Positions 18,439-25,821 of a stretch of 64,000 nt of DNA are shown in pieces. Below the pieces are notes generated by a model, which was not told where the DNA came from, did no database searches, and saw only the letters and a program-made list of their open reading frames with translations. Within the stretch, counting starts at the first letter, position 1. The number at the start of each line of letters is the position of its first letter. The stretch is from Candidatus Binatus sp. (GTDB taxonomy: Bacteria > Desulfobacterota > Binatia > Binatales > Binataceae): NCBI RefSeq assembly GCF_030646925.1, contig NZ_JAUSKL010000051.1, positions 23,379 to 87,378 of the forward strand, read 5' to 3'. Both the position numbers and the translations under genes were made by a program.

Positions 18439-19851
18439 ATGGGACTCTCCGATCGATTGAACATCTCGAAAACCGGCGTCGCTCCCGATACAGGCTCCGC
18501 CTCCGGCTCGCTTATCGGCGTGACCGTACGGCGCCGCAAGGATGCCCTCGCGGACAGCTCGCGCCGCCTCAAAGTCAAAATCCACAACAAGCTCTTCGAA
18601 ACTATTGACGTCTCCAAGCTCGAAGCACTCGAGCCCGCGATGGTCTCCGCCAAAGTCTCTGCCGCCATCAATGACATCCTGACCGAAAACGGCACTCTGC
18701 TGACCGACGCCGACCGCGGCCGCCTGGTCGAGGAACTCAAAAACGAGCTGCTCGGCCTCGGACCGCTCGAGCCCCTGCTGCAGGACGACGACATCACCGA
18801 CATCCTGATCAATGGCCACAATCAGGTGTACGTCGAAAAACGCGGCAAGCTCTCCCGCAGCGACATCTCGTTCCAGGACGATCAGCACCTGATGCTCATT
18901 ATCGATCGAATCGTCTCGCGCGTCGGCCGCCGCGTCGATGAATCATCGCCGATGGTCGATGCGCGCCTGCCCGACGGCTCGCGTATCAACGCGATCATCC
19001 CGCCGCTTGCGATCGACGGCCCCGCGCTTTCCATCCGGCGCTTCGGCAAGCATCGCTACGATATCGAATCGCTGGTCGAGAAGGGCGCGCTGACTCGCGA
19101 CCTGGTCGATTTTCTGCAGGCGGTCGTCCGCGCACGCCTCAACGTGATCGTCTGCGGCGGCACCGGCTCCGGCAAAACCACGATGCTCAATTGTCTGTCC
19201 GCCTTTGTCCCCGAGAACGAACGAATCATCACCATCGAGGATTCCGCCGAACTATCGTTGCAACAACCGCACGTGGTCCGGCTCGAGACCCGCCCGCCCA
19301 ATCTCGAAGGCCGCGGCGAGGTCACGCAGCGCGACCTGGTCAAGAACTGCCTGCGGATGCGCCCTGATCGAATCGTCCTCGGCGAGGTCCGCGGCGCCGA
19401 GGTCTTCGACATGCTGCAAGCCATGTCCACCGGCCACGACGGCTCCATCGCCACCATCCACGCCAACAGCCCGCGCGAATGCCTCGGCCGCCTCGAGATG
19501 ATGATGCTCCTCTCCGGCTTCCTGATTCCGCAGCGCGCGATGCGCCAGCAGATCGCCTCGGCGCTGAACATAGTCGTTCACGTCAGCCGCCTGTCCGACG
19601 GCTCGCGCAAAATCCTCAAGATCTCCGAAATCAGTGGCATGGAAGGCGAAATGATCATGATGCAGGACCTGTTCGAGTTCGTCCGTACCGACACCAGCCC
19701 GGCGGGCGCGATCATGGGAAACTTCCAGCCCACCGGCATCCGCTCGACCTACACTCAGCGCCTCGACATCGCCGGTTACCACACCGGTCCAAAAGTGCTC
19801 TCTGACTTTGCACCCGGTGCGGGCCCCGCTCAGAGCGCGAGAATCCGATGA
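18439..19851 (+). CDS. tadA: Flp pilus secretion ATPase TadA/CpaF
   Basis: A 470-residue traffic ATPase of the GspE/VirB11-like CpaF family. After an N-terminal helical domain it shows the [20 protein letters not shown] box and the [19 protein letters not shown] segment. The Walker A is GGTGSGKT (240-247), followed by the Asp box TIEDSAEL, Walker [18 protein letters not shown], and the His box ATIHANSP. It powers pilin assembly at the inner membrane together with TadB and TadC. It overlaps tadB by 4 bases at 19848-19851. Confidence 0.96.
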   Translation: MGLSDRLNISKTGVAPDTGSASGSLIGVTVRRRKDALADSSRRLKVKIHNKLFETIDVSKLEALEPAMVSAKVSAAINDILTENGTLLTDADRGRLVEELKNELLGLGPLEPLLQDDDITDILINGHNQVYVEKRGKLSRSDISFQDDQHLMLIIDRIVSRVGRRVDESSPMVDARLPDGSRINAIIPPLAIDGPALSIRRFGKHRYDIESLVEKGALTRDLVDFLQAVVRARLNVIVCGGTGSGKTTMLNCLSAFVPENERIITIEDSAELSLQQPHVVRLETRPPNLEGRGEVTQRDLVKNCLRMRPDRIVLGEVRGAEVFDMLQAMSTGHDGSIATIHANSPRECLGRLEMMMLLSGFLIPQRAMRQQIASALNIVVHVSRLSDGSRKILKISEISGMEGEMIMMQDLFEFVRTDTSPAGAIMGNFQPTGIRSTYTQRLDIAGYHTGPKVLSDFAPGAGPAQSARIR

Positions 19852-20810
19852 CCACGCATGACCTGCTGATCGTCGGCGGCGCATTCGGCCTTACCCTGGT
19901 GGTCATGGCTTTTGTCTGGCTGCGCCGCACCGGCCCCGGCTCGGTCTCGACCGCCGTCATCGCGCGGATGTCACGGCCTGGCGGAGCCGTCGCCGGCGAT
20001 ATCAGACGCACCGATCGCCTGCGCAGCACCGGCAAGGAATTTCTGGCGAAGCTGTATCAACTCAACATGCTCCGGACGCTCGAGGAAAATATGTGGCAGG
20101 CCGGCATCTACATCCGCGTCGCCGATATCCTGCTGATAATCCTCCTGCTGTTCGGCGCGGGACTCTTCGCCGGCCGCCTGCTGCTCGACGACGCCTGGTT
20201 GTCGCTCGCTACCGCCTGCGGCGCTGGATTCCTGCCCCTGCTCTACATCCGCGTCCGCAAGAAACGGCGCCTCAAGGCGTTCGTTCAGCAACTCCCCTAC
20301 GCGCTCGACATGATCAAGTCATCGCTCGAAGCCGGCCATACTCTGCTCCGCGCGCTCCAGGTGATCGTCACCGAATTTCCCGATCCTCTCGGCAGCGAAT
20401 TTCGCTCCGCGATCGAGCAGAGCCGCCTCGGATTGCCGATGCCGCGCGCGATCGAGGAGATGCTCAAGCGCGTGCCCGAGGACGACCTCCGGCTGTTCGT
20501 CGTCGCCGTCCGGGTCCAGGCCGATGTCGGCAGTTCGCTCGCGGTGATCGTCGGACGGCTCTCCGAGATCGTCCGCACCCGCCAACGCCTCCAACAGCAA
20601 ATCAAGGCGCTGACCGCGCAATCCCGCATGAGCGGCCTGGTCGTCGGGCTGCTCCCAATCCTGATGCTCGCTGCGTTCAGCGTGATCCAGCCGAGCTACA
20701 CGCACACCCTTTTCTCCGATCCCAACGGAATCAGGATTATCAAGATCGCCGCGGTGCTCGATGTCCTCGGGTTCCTCTCGATCCGCCGGATGCTGCAGGT
20801 GAAGTACTGA
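19848..20810 (+). CDS. tadB: Inner-membrane pilus platform protein TadB
   Basis: A 320-residue type II secretion F-domain membrane protein. It has an N-terminal helix, a pair of helices around residues 85-130 and a T2SSF domain beginning at [27 protein letters not shown]. It contains the conserved [21 protein letters not shown] and [18 protein letters not shown] stretches, and two C-terminal helices. TadB with TadC forms the inner-membrane platform for Flp pilus assembly. Its stop codon overlaps the tadC start by one base (TGATG at 20808-20812). Confidence 0.94.
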   Translation: MTTHDLLIVGGAFGLTLVVMAFVWLRRTGPGSVSTAVIARMSRPGGAVAGDIRRTDRLRSTGKEFLAKLYQLNMLRTLEENMWQAGIYIRVADILLIILLLFGAGLFAGRLLLDDAWLSLATACGAGFLPLLYIRVRKKRRLKAFVQQLPYALDMIKSSLEAGHTLLRALQVIVTEFPDPLGSEFRSAIEQSRLGLPMPRAIEEMLKRVPEDDLRLFVVAVRVQADVGSSLAVIVGRLSEIVRTRQRLQQQIKALTAQSRMSGLVVGLLPILMLAAFSVIQPSYTHTLFSDPNGIRIIKIAAVLDVLGFLSIRRMLQVKY

Positions 20811-21745
20811 TGACAGCGATCTACGCGAGTCTCACCATCTTCTTTCTGGTCGGGGCGATCTCGCTCGCGCTCTACAACGCCCTCTACGGCAGCCATCGCG
20901 GACTCGAAGATCGCATCACCGAGATGGCGGTTACGATGCGCGTCTCCTACGGCAACGCCAGCGCCATTGATATTGAATCTCCCGGCTTTGCCCGCTCGCT
21001 CTTTTTGTGGGTGACCCGCAAAATTCCCGAACCCGCTTACAACACCCCCGAAGACCTGAAGCTCACGCAGACCCTCGTGCAGGCGGGCTTCGCCAGTCCC
21101 GAAGCGCTGCGCACCTTCCACTTCGTGCGAATCTCCGCGATCGTGCTGCTCGCCTTGGCAGCTCTGCTCTTATCCCGCTTACTCGGCCTCGACGGCGTCA
21201 GGAGTTTCATGCTGATGTTCGTCGGCGCCGGCGCCGGCGTCGCCATCCCCAACTACTACCTGAGCCACCGGGTAAAAAAGCGACGCCAGAGAATTGCCGC
21301 GCAACTCTCCGACGTGCTCGACCTGCTCGTCGTATGCGTCGAGGCCGGACTCGGCGTCGGCGAAGCGATCAAAATCGTCGGCGCCGAGACCCAGCGCCAG
21401 GGCCAGGAGATCGGCGTCGAACTATCCACCGTATCCGCCGAACTCGGCGCCGGCAGCACCCTTGCCGAGGCGATGAAGGGTTTCGCCGCGCGCACCGGCG
21501 TCGACGATATCAAGCCGCTCGCTTCCACCCTGGTCCAAAGCGAAAAACTCGGCGCGCAGATCGGTCCCGCGCTCCACTCCCTGTCCGACTCGATACGCAA
21601 TACGCGGCGCACGCGCGCCGAAGAAGCCGCGGCGAAAACTACCGTCAAGATGCTCTTTCCGCTGGTTTTCTTCATTCTCCCCGCCATGATGGCCGTCATC
21701 CTCGGGCCCGCCATGATTCAAATCATGCACACCTTCTCCCATTAG
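20810..21745 (+). CDS. tadC: Inner-membrane pilus platform protein TadC
   Basis: A 311-residue second T2SSF-domain protein. The start at 20810 ([12 protein letters not shown]) is chosen because it overlaps the tadB stop and begins at a membrane helix; the open frame upstream of it is out-of-frame overlap with tadB. The cytoplasmic domain contains IAAQLSDVLDLLVVCVEAGLGVGEAI and LGAGSTLAEAMKGFAARTGVDDIKPLASTLVQSEKLG, the standard TadC segments. It ends in a helix pair (MLFPLVFFILPAMMAVILG). It works with TadB as the membrane platform for the TadA ATPase. Confidence 0.95.
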   Translation: MTAIYASLTIFFLVGAISLALYNALYGSHRGLEDRITEMAVTMRVSYGNASAIDIESPGFARSLFLWVTRKIPEPAYNTPEDLKLTQTLVQAGFASPEALRTFHFVRISAIVLLALAALLLSRLLGLDGVRSFMLMFVGAGAGVAIPNYYLSHRVKKRRQRIAAQLSDVLDLLVVCVEAGLGVGEAIKIVGAETQRQGQEIGVELSTVSAELGAGSTLAEAMKGFAARTGVDDIKPLASTLVQSEKLGAQIGPALHSLSDSIRNTRRTRAEEAAAKTTVKMLFPLVFFILPAMMAVILGPAMIQIMHTFSH

Positions 21746-21796
21746 CTTTTCACCGTGCTCTTGACGCGCGCCGTCCGGCTCAATATCGGTTCGATC

Positions 21797-22282
21797 ATGG
21801 ATGATCCCGCTCCGAAAAAGCGCGCGCTCGATCTCTGGAACGAAGCCACCCGATTCCATCTCAACAACGAACTTCAGCGCGCTATCGAGCTCTACACCAA
21901 ATCGATCGAGATCTATCCCACCGCCGAGGCCTACACGTTTCGCGGATGGGCTTACGAACGGATGGGCCGCCTCGATGAAGCTATCGCCGAATGCCGCATC
22001 GCAATCGAAATCGACCCCGGCTTCGGCAATCCCTACAACGACATCGGCGCTTATCTGATCGCCAAGGGCAATTTAGACGACGCTATCCCGTGGCTCGAAA
22101 AAGCCAAGCTCGCGCCGCGCTACGAGCCGCGTCATTTTCCCTTCATGAATCTCGGCCGCCTCTATGCCGCAAAAGGGATGGTCATGCGCGCGATCGAGGA
22201 ATTTGAAGGCGCGCTCGCCCGCGCGCCCGGCGAACCGTTTTGCGAAGCGGCTCTCGCGCAGTTGCGCGCGATGCTCAATTGA
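21797..22282 (+). CDS. TPR-repeat protein at the end of the tad cluster
   Basis: A 161-residue soluble protein made of about four tetratricopeptide repeats. Recognisable units include YTFRGWAYERMGRLDEAIAE, YNDIGAYLIAKGNLDDAIPW and FMNLGRLYAAKGMVMRAIEE. Tad loci commonly end with a TPR protein (TadD), but TadD is usually a lipoprotein and no signal peptide is seen here. The assignment as a TadD counterpart is therefore positional. The ATG at 21797 is preferred; an in-frame GTG at 21755 would add 14 residues (LLTRAVRLNIGSI) that do not belong to a TPR. It follows tadC by 51 bases. Confidence 0.75.
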   Translation: MDDPAPKKRALDLWNEATRFHLNNELQRAIELYTKSIEIYPTAEAYTFRGWAYERMGRLDEAIAECRIAIEIDPGFGNPYNDIGAYLIAKGNLDDAIPWLEKAKLAPRYEPRHFPFMNLGRLYAAKGMVMRAIEEFEGALARAPGEPFCEAALAQLRAMLN

Positions 22283-22320
22283 ATGGAGCAACCGTCCGAA
22301 ATCGTCGGCACGCCAGCCCC

Positions 22321-22480
22321 TCCGTCATCCCGAGCGGAGTCTGCCCTTCTTTCCCTCGCCCGCTTGGTTGCGGGAGAGGTCGCCGACACCGAGCGAAGTG
22401 AGGCGTCGGCGGGTGAGGGTGCAGTCGGCGCGAAGAAAGGACCCGAGATCCTTCGACTCCGGCAACCTTCGGATGACGGA
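22321..22480. repeat. 160-base element with perfect 10-base inverted ends, carrying a nested repeat
   Basis: TCCGTCATCC at 22321-22330 and GGATGACGGA at 22471-22480 are exact inverted repeats. The outer part (CATCCCGAGCGGAG... GAGATCCTTCGACTC...) is interrupted by the 74-base structured repeat at 22354-22427. This looks like one dispersed non-coding element inserted in another. Together with the tandem start-codon repeat it fills the 333-base space between the TPR and peroxiredoxin genes; no gene is seen there. Confidence 0.6.
22354..22427 (+). repeat. Dispersed 74-base structured repeat, copy 1
   Basis: This copy begins CCTCGCCCGCTTGGTTGCGG and ends in GGGTGAGGGTGCAGTCG. A second copy lies at 25533-25606 with about nine differences. 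The ends pair (CCTCGCCCGC with GCGGGTGAGG, one G-U) and an inner stem pairs CGCCGAC with GTCGGCG. It is probably a REP-like intergenic element. Confidence 0.75.
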
Positions 22481-22545
22481 AGGGGCACAATGAGGATGAT
22501 GAAATGAAAAATCCCGGCTCCGGAATTCTTAAAACGGTGGCTGCG

Positions 22546-22630
22546 CCTTGATTAAAGCCGGCCAATGATCAAAGCAGGGCAATGATCAAAGCCGACCAAT
22601 GATCAAAGTAGGCCAATGATCAAAGTAGGA
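22546..22630 (+). repeat. Five tandem 17-base repeats duplicating the peroxiredoxin start region
   Basis: Units start at 22546, 22563, 22580, 22597 and 22614. The last four read CAATGATCAAAG followed by a variable 5-base tail; the first is degenerate and has TTG in place of ATG. Each unit contains a start codon, an AGG-like ribosome site for the next unit and the beginning of the peroxiredoxin coding sequence. Because 17 is not a multiple of three, each upstream start opens a six-codon mini-frame (M-I-K-A/V-G/D-Q) whose TGA stop overlaps the next ATG as ATGA. Only the last start (22616) leads into the gene. Confidence 0.9.
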
Positions 22631-23062
22631 CAGCCAGCTCCCGATTTCGTCCTGCCCACTCAAGACGGCGCCGACCTTTCGCTTGGCGGTCTCCGCGGCC
22701 ACAAAGTCCTGCTCTGGTTCTATCCCGATGCCGGCTCTCCCGGATGCACCCTCGAGGGCCGCGGCTTTCGCGATCATCAATCGTACTTCGACGAGAACAA
22801 CATCCGCGTCGTCGGAATCAGCTTTAATACGCCCGACGAAAATGCCGCGTTCGCACAGCAGCACAACTTCGCCTTCCCGCTGCTGAGCGATGCGAATCGA
22901 ACCTGTGGCCTCGCCTACGGCGCGTGCGCCAGCCTCAATGCAACTCAGCCCGACCGCGTGAGTTTCCTGATCGATGAGCACGGCCTTATCGAGCGCGTCT
23001 ATGATCAGGTCGATCCGCGCGATCATCCCGCCCGCGTCCTCGCCGACATCCTCGGCGTCTAG
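22616..23062 (+). CDS. Peroxiredoxin (AhpC/TSA, BCP-type)
   Basis: A 148-residue thiol peroxidase that reduces hydrogen peroxide and organic peroxides. The peroxidatic cysteine is C44 in SPGCTLEGRGFRD; the usual TPGCT threonine is serine here, which occurs in the family. The thioredoxin-like core begins GQPAPDFVLPTQDG. Additional cysteines at about 95 and 102 (TCGLAYGAC) could resolve the sulfenic acid. The product is cytosolic, with no signal peptide. The start at 22616 is the last of five tandemly duplicated start regions, and the protein begins MIKVGQPAP, whose first codons match the mini-frames upstream. No operon partner lies downstream on the same strand. Confidence 0.93.
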   Translation: MIKVGQPAPDFVLPTQDGADLSLGGLRGHKVLLWFYPDAGSPGCTLEGRGFRDHQSYFDENNIRVVGISFNTPDENAAFAQQHNFAFPLLSDANRTCGLAYGACASLNATQPDRVSFLIDEHGLIERVYDQVDPRDHPARVLADILGV

Positions 23063-23188
23063 GCGTACCTAGGCCAAGAGCGCCAATAAGCTCCGTGTTT
23101 ACGCGGCTAGTATGGGGCACAGAGGCTGTCGAATCCTTGTGCCTCGGCTTTGGTCAGATTGTGCGAGGTGACTATTCAGCCGTTGCGT

Positions 23189-24085
23189 TCAAGGCGAGGG
23201 CGAAGGGCCTGGCTTTCCTTTCTTGCGAAGTCCCAATGCGACCATTAGTCCTTGATAGAGCGCGTCGGACTCTTGCTTGAGATCAATGCAGGATGGAAAT
23301 TCTATCGACACGATTTTGAACAGCGTAGCAATGGAAGCATTCAAACAGAACAGAAGGCCCTCCAGTGAAGAAGACCAATGATCTTCACGCATTCTATTGA
23401 CATCTGGTTCCGAAATTGAACGGGGCCTACTGCTCGTCACGCCGACAGACCACATGACGCCGAAAAGCGTGCCATGTGCGATCTCGGACGCATGGCGATA
23501 CAGCATCATCATCGACAGTCCCAGAGTCGCAGCAACGTTCTCTCCATACTTCGATCCAATTGTTTCAAGTTGCTGAACTGGTGACTCGGGGGTCCACTGC
23601 GTAATTTCGCGACCCTTTGGCCAAGTGAACTCGTCAATTGCAGCTTTCAGGCGCGGGTCGGAATCGGCTTTCGGCTTAGAGCTAGCTCGAATCACAATTT
23701 TCTGATCATTCAACTTTAACTCTCGGTCTAGGTCGCGATAAGCCTTCTGACTCGCATGGCGCAGCGCTCGCTCGGCGGACTTGGGTCCCAGCGCGCAAAT
23801 GAAGCAGGCATTGAGGATCGTCAGGTAAACGGTCCTGCCAGTAACGAATGCATCTCGGAATCGGTTAGGAACAAGAAACGATAAAGAACCGCAAGAATCC
23901 GCAATTGCGGGCATCAGGAATCCAAGCACAGCACGTGTTACAGGAGCGTCTTTATCAACAAGCTCATTTCCGAGCCGGACTAAAAGATGCCCCTGTTTTT
24001 GCAAGTACGACAGAGCGACGCTAACCGACTCAGCGGGCGTCAATTTTTTCTCTTCAGTATTCAATCCACGGTCACCCAGATTCAC
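23189..24085 (-). CDS. Hypothetical protein of a low-GC insert (DUF5677-like?)
   Basis: About 298 residues if started at the GTG at 24085; an ATG at 24175 would overlap the upstream gene by 76 bases. Not recognised with certainty. It is mainly helical and soluble, with VRLGNELVDKDAP near the N-terminus, LNACFICALGPKSAERALRHASQKAYRDL in the middle and a YRHASEIAHGTLFG motif reminiscent of DUF5677-type proteins (Arg-x-x-Ser-Glu...His). The C-terminus is basic (RKKGKPGPSPSP). Base composition and codon use (many A/T-ending codons) differ clearly from the flanking genes, indicating recent acquisition. It lies downstream of the small membrane protein gene on the same strand, possibly as a two-gene module. 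Confidence 0.55.
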   Translation of the reverse strand: MNLGDRGLNTEEKKLTPAESVSVALSYLQKQGHLLVRLGNELVDKDAPVTRAVLGFLMPAIADSCGSLSFLVPNRFRDAFVTGRTVYLTILNACFICALGPKSAERALRHASQKAYRDLDRELKLNDQKIVIRASSKPKADSDPRLKAAIDEFTWPKGREITQWTPESPVQQLETIGSKYGENVAATLGLSMMMLYRHASEIAHGTLFGVMWSVGVTSSRPRSISEPDVNRMREDHWSSSLEGLLFCLNASIATLFKIVSIEFPSCIDLKQESDALYQGLMVALGLRKKGKPGPSPSP

Positions 24086-24099
24086 ACTCTTGGCGTCTG

Positions 24100-24483
24100 C
24101 TATCGCTGCATCATGACTCCCAGAACCGTCGCGAACAACGTCACGAGAGCGACGGCAAACGTCGAAACGATCCAAGAGTGAGTGTTATGAATCGCGTTCC
24201 AGCCTGAGTCAGTAAGGCGATAGACTGGGTTGATCGATATAGGGTTGGTCGGTAGATCACCTTCGTCCGAAACTTCCATGTTCGGAATCGCACGATGGTC
24301 TATCGGCTCCGCCCATCCGCGCAGATGGCATGTGCGCAAGGCGGTCTGTGCGCTCTCATCGCTCATTACGGCGCGCTCTACAAACCAAGCGTTGCCGGGT
24401 TGAAGAATCATTCTGACGCGCTGTCGGGACAGCCGCCGCAACACTTTCTTGATCTCTCGCTCGTCTCGCCAATAGGTCATCAT
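24100..24483 (-). CDS. Small protein with winged-helix-like part and C-terminal membrane anchor
   Basis: A 127-residue protein of the same low-GC insert. Residues about 40-95 (SAQTALRTCHLRGWAEPI ... NPVYRLTDSGWNAIH) resemble a winged-helix fold in which the last strand reads 'YRLTxxGW'. The C-terminal 25 residues are one transmembrane helix (WIVSTFAVALVTLFATVLGV) with few residues after it, so it is a tail-anchored protein. The ATG at 24483 follows a GAAGGGGGA ribosome site; a second ATG directly after it (24480) and one upstream (24504) are alternatives. Function unknown; position before the DUF5677-like gene suggests a pair. Confidence 0.55.
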   Translation of the reverse strand: MMTYWRDEREIKKVLRRLSRQRVRMILQPGNAWFVERAVMSDESAQTALRTCHLRGWAEPIDHRAIPNMEVSDEGDLPTNPISINPVYRLTDSGWNAIHNTHSWIVSTFAVALVTLFATVLGVMMQR

Positions 24484-24642
24484 GCGTGATCCCCCTTCCC
24501 GCATATCAGATCATGGCTGTGGAAATGAGTCGAATCGGTCCGGCCGGGTCGTGATCCCAATTTGATCCCAAGTGGGGTGGAAGCGACCGTGCCCCAGCTT
24601 ACAGCTTGCAAATAGTCGCGTAAACGTGCGGAGAATATCGGA

Positions 24643-24710
24643 AGCCCCCTTAGTCTCAGATGGATAGAGCACAGGGTTCCAAATCCTTGGGCCGTGCGTT
24701 CGACGCAAGC
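24643..24710 (+). pseudogene. Degenerate tRNA-like remnant
   Basis: The stretch starts GCCCCCT-TA and continues with a D-arm-like segment (AGTCTCAGATGGATAGAGCA, one base longer than a normal AGCTCAGATGGATAGAGCA). An anticodon-arm-like hairpin follows (CAGGG around TTCCAAA, pairing with CCTTG) and then GTGCGTTCGACGCA in place of a T-arm. No AGGGGGC follows to pair with the 5' acceptor strand, and the T-arm is not canonical, so this is not a functional tRNA. It probably marks an old integration point beside the low-GC insert. Confidence 0.45.
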
Positions 24711-24741
24711 CCATTCGCAGCGCCGCTGATATCAACCAACA

Positions 24742-25530
24742 ATGAAAATTCGCGGCGTCCTGTTCGACCTCGACGAAACCTTGATCGAAGAGCAGGCCTC
24801 CAACGACGCCGCCGCGATGATCGCATGTGCCATCGCCGCCGAGCGCGTGGGCATCGATCGCGACGCCTTGCTTCGCGCGATGCGCGAGCGATCGCTCGAG
24901 CTATGGCTCGGCGGCCCGATGATCGACTACTGCCGCAACATCGGAATCAGTCCGGGCGAGGGACTTTGGGGCTCGTTCTCGAGCGCTGATCCGGGCGCGG
25001 CGCGGCTGGGCCAATGGATCCCGGAATATCGGATGCTCACGTGGCTCGGCGCGTTGCAGCGCGTTGGAATCGACGATCGATCGCTGGCGGCGGAATTGGC
25101 CGCGACCTTCATCACCGAACGGCGCGCGCGCCACCTCGTCTTTCCCGAAATCCTTCCGATGCTGCTCGACCTTCGCCGCAACTATCGCCTCGCGCTCATC
25201 ACCAACGGCGCCACCGACCTCCAGCGCGAAAAAATCGACGGCGCCGGCCTCGGCGCATTCTTCCCGGCGACACTGATCTCCGGCACGCTAGGGATCGGCA
25301 AGCCGCGCCCGGAAATCTTTCTAGCCGCGCTTTCGCAACTCGGCCTCGCCGCCGCCGAAGCGGTGATGATCGGTGACAGCCTGAGCCGTGATATCGGCGG
25401 CGCCGGCGCGCTCGGAATCAGAACGATCTGGATTAATCGGCTCCGCAGGCCCCGTGACCAGCGTTATCGCTCGCCGGATTTCGAGCTAACCGACCTGCGC
25501 GGATTGCCGGCTATCATCCCGCCCTCTTAA
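24742..25530 (+). CDS. HAD-superfamily hydrolase (subfamily IA)
   Basis: A 262-residue phosphatase-like protein with all four HAD motifs: motif I FDLDETLIEE (nucleophile Asp near residue 9, acid/base Asp two residues later), motif II LALITNGA, motif III lysine in GIGKPRPEIF, and motif IV IGDSLSRDIGGAGALG. A helical cap of about 100 residues lies between motifs I and II, as in YjjG-type nucleotide or phosphoglycolate phosphatases. The substrate is not predictable. It starts at ATG 24742, just after the tRNA remnant, and is followed directly by the second copy of the 74-base repeat. Confidence 0.88.
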   Translation: MKIRGVLFDLDETLIEEQASNDAAAMIACAIAAERVGIDRDALLRAMRERSLELWLGGPMIDYCRNIGISPGEGLWGSFSSADPGAARLGQWIPEYRMLTWLGALQRVGIDDRSLAAELAATFITERRARHLVFPEILPMLLDLRRNYRLALITNGATDLQREKIDGAGLGAFFPATLISGTLGIGKPRPEIFLAALSQLGLAAAEAVMIGDSLSRDIGGAGALGIRTIWINRLRRPRDQRYRSPDFELTDLRGLPAIIPPS

Positions 25531-25532
25531 TA

Positions 25533-25606
25533 CCTCGCCCGCTTCGTTGCGGGAGAGGTCGCTGAAACCGAACGAAGTGAGGGATCAGCGGGTGAGGGTG
25601 CAGTCG
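25533..25606 (+). repeat. Dispersed 74-base structured repeat, copy 2
   Basis: This copy shares the ends CCTCGCCCGCTT and GGGTGAGGGTGCAGTCG with copy 1 at 22354. The inner stem is CGCTGA pairing with TCAGCG, where copy 1 has CGCCGAC with GTCGGCG, so paired bases changed together. It starts three bases after the HAD stop codon. The rest of the 291-base gap up to the activator gene holds only the sigma-54-type promoter. Confidence 0.75.
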
Positions 25607-25766
25607 CGTCCTCTCGACGCCCGCCACTTCCGCAGCGCGCCAATATCTTGCCGCTCTACCTGCGGATGCCATCGATCTGCCATTCCTCGACCTATGCGCC
25701 TCGCCGGATGCCTATCTGTGGACACTTAAGATCATTGTAGTGCCGATGGTCTCCGGCGACTTAGCG

Positions 25767-25782
25767 TGGCTCATCCCTTGCT
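25767..25782 (+). promoter_or_regulatory. Sigma-54 (-24/-12) promoter before the activator gene
   Basis: TGGCTCA-TCCC-TTGCT matches the RpoN consensus with a perfect -12 block and two changes in the -24 block. GG (25768-25769) and GC (25780-25781) are separated by 10 bases. The predicted start near 25793 leaves a leader of about 29 bases before the ATG at 25822. A sigma-54 promoter in front of an activator gene suggests positive autoregulation. Confidence 0.65.
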
Positions 25783-25821
25783 CCAGCTTGGGACAGTACA
25801 ACCAGGGGACTTCGCGGAAGA

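Noticed and set aside
22354-22427. CRISPR repeat
   Set aside because: The two copies are over 3 kb apart, 74 bases long and structured, with no regular spacers or cas genes.
24643-24742. A functional tRNA gene
   Set aside because: The 3' acceptor strand complementary to GCCCCCT is missing, the D-arm has an extra base and the T-arm cannot form a normal 5-pair stem with a 7-base loop.
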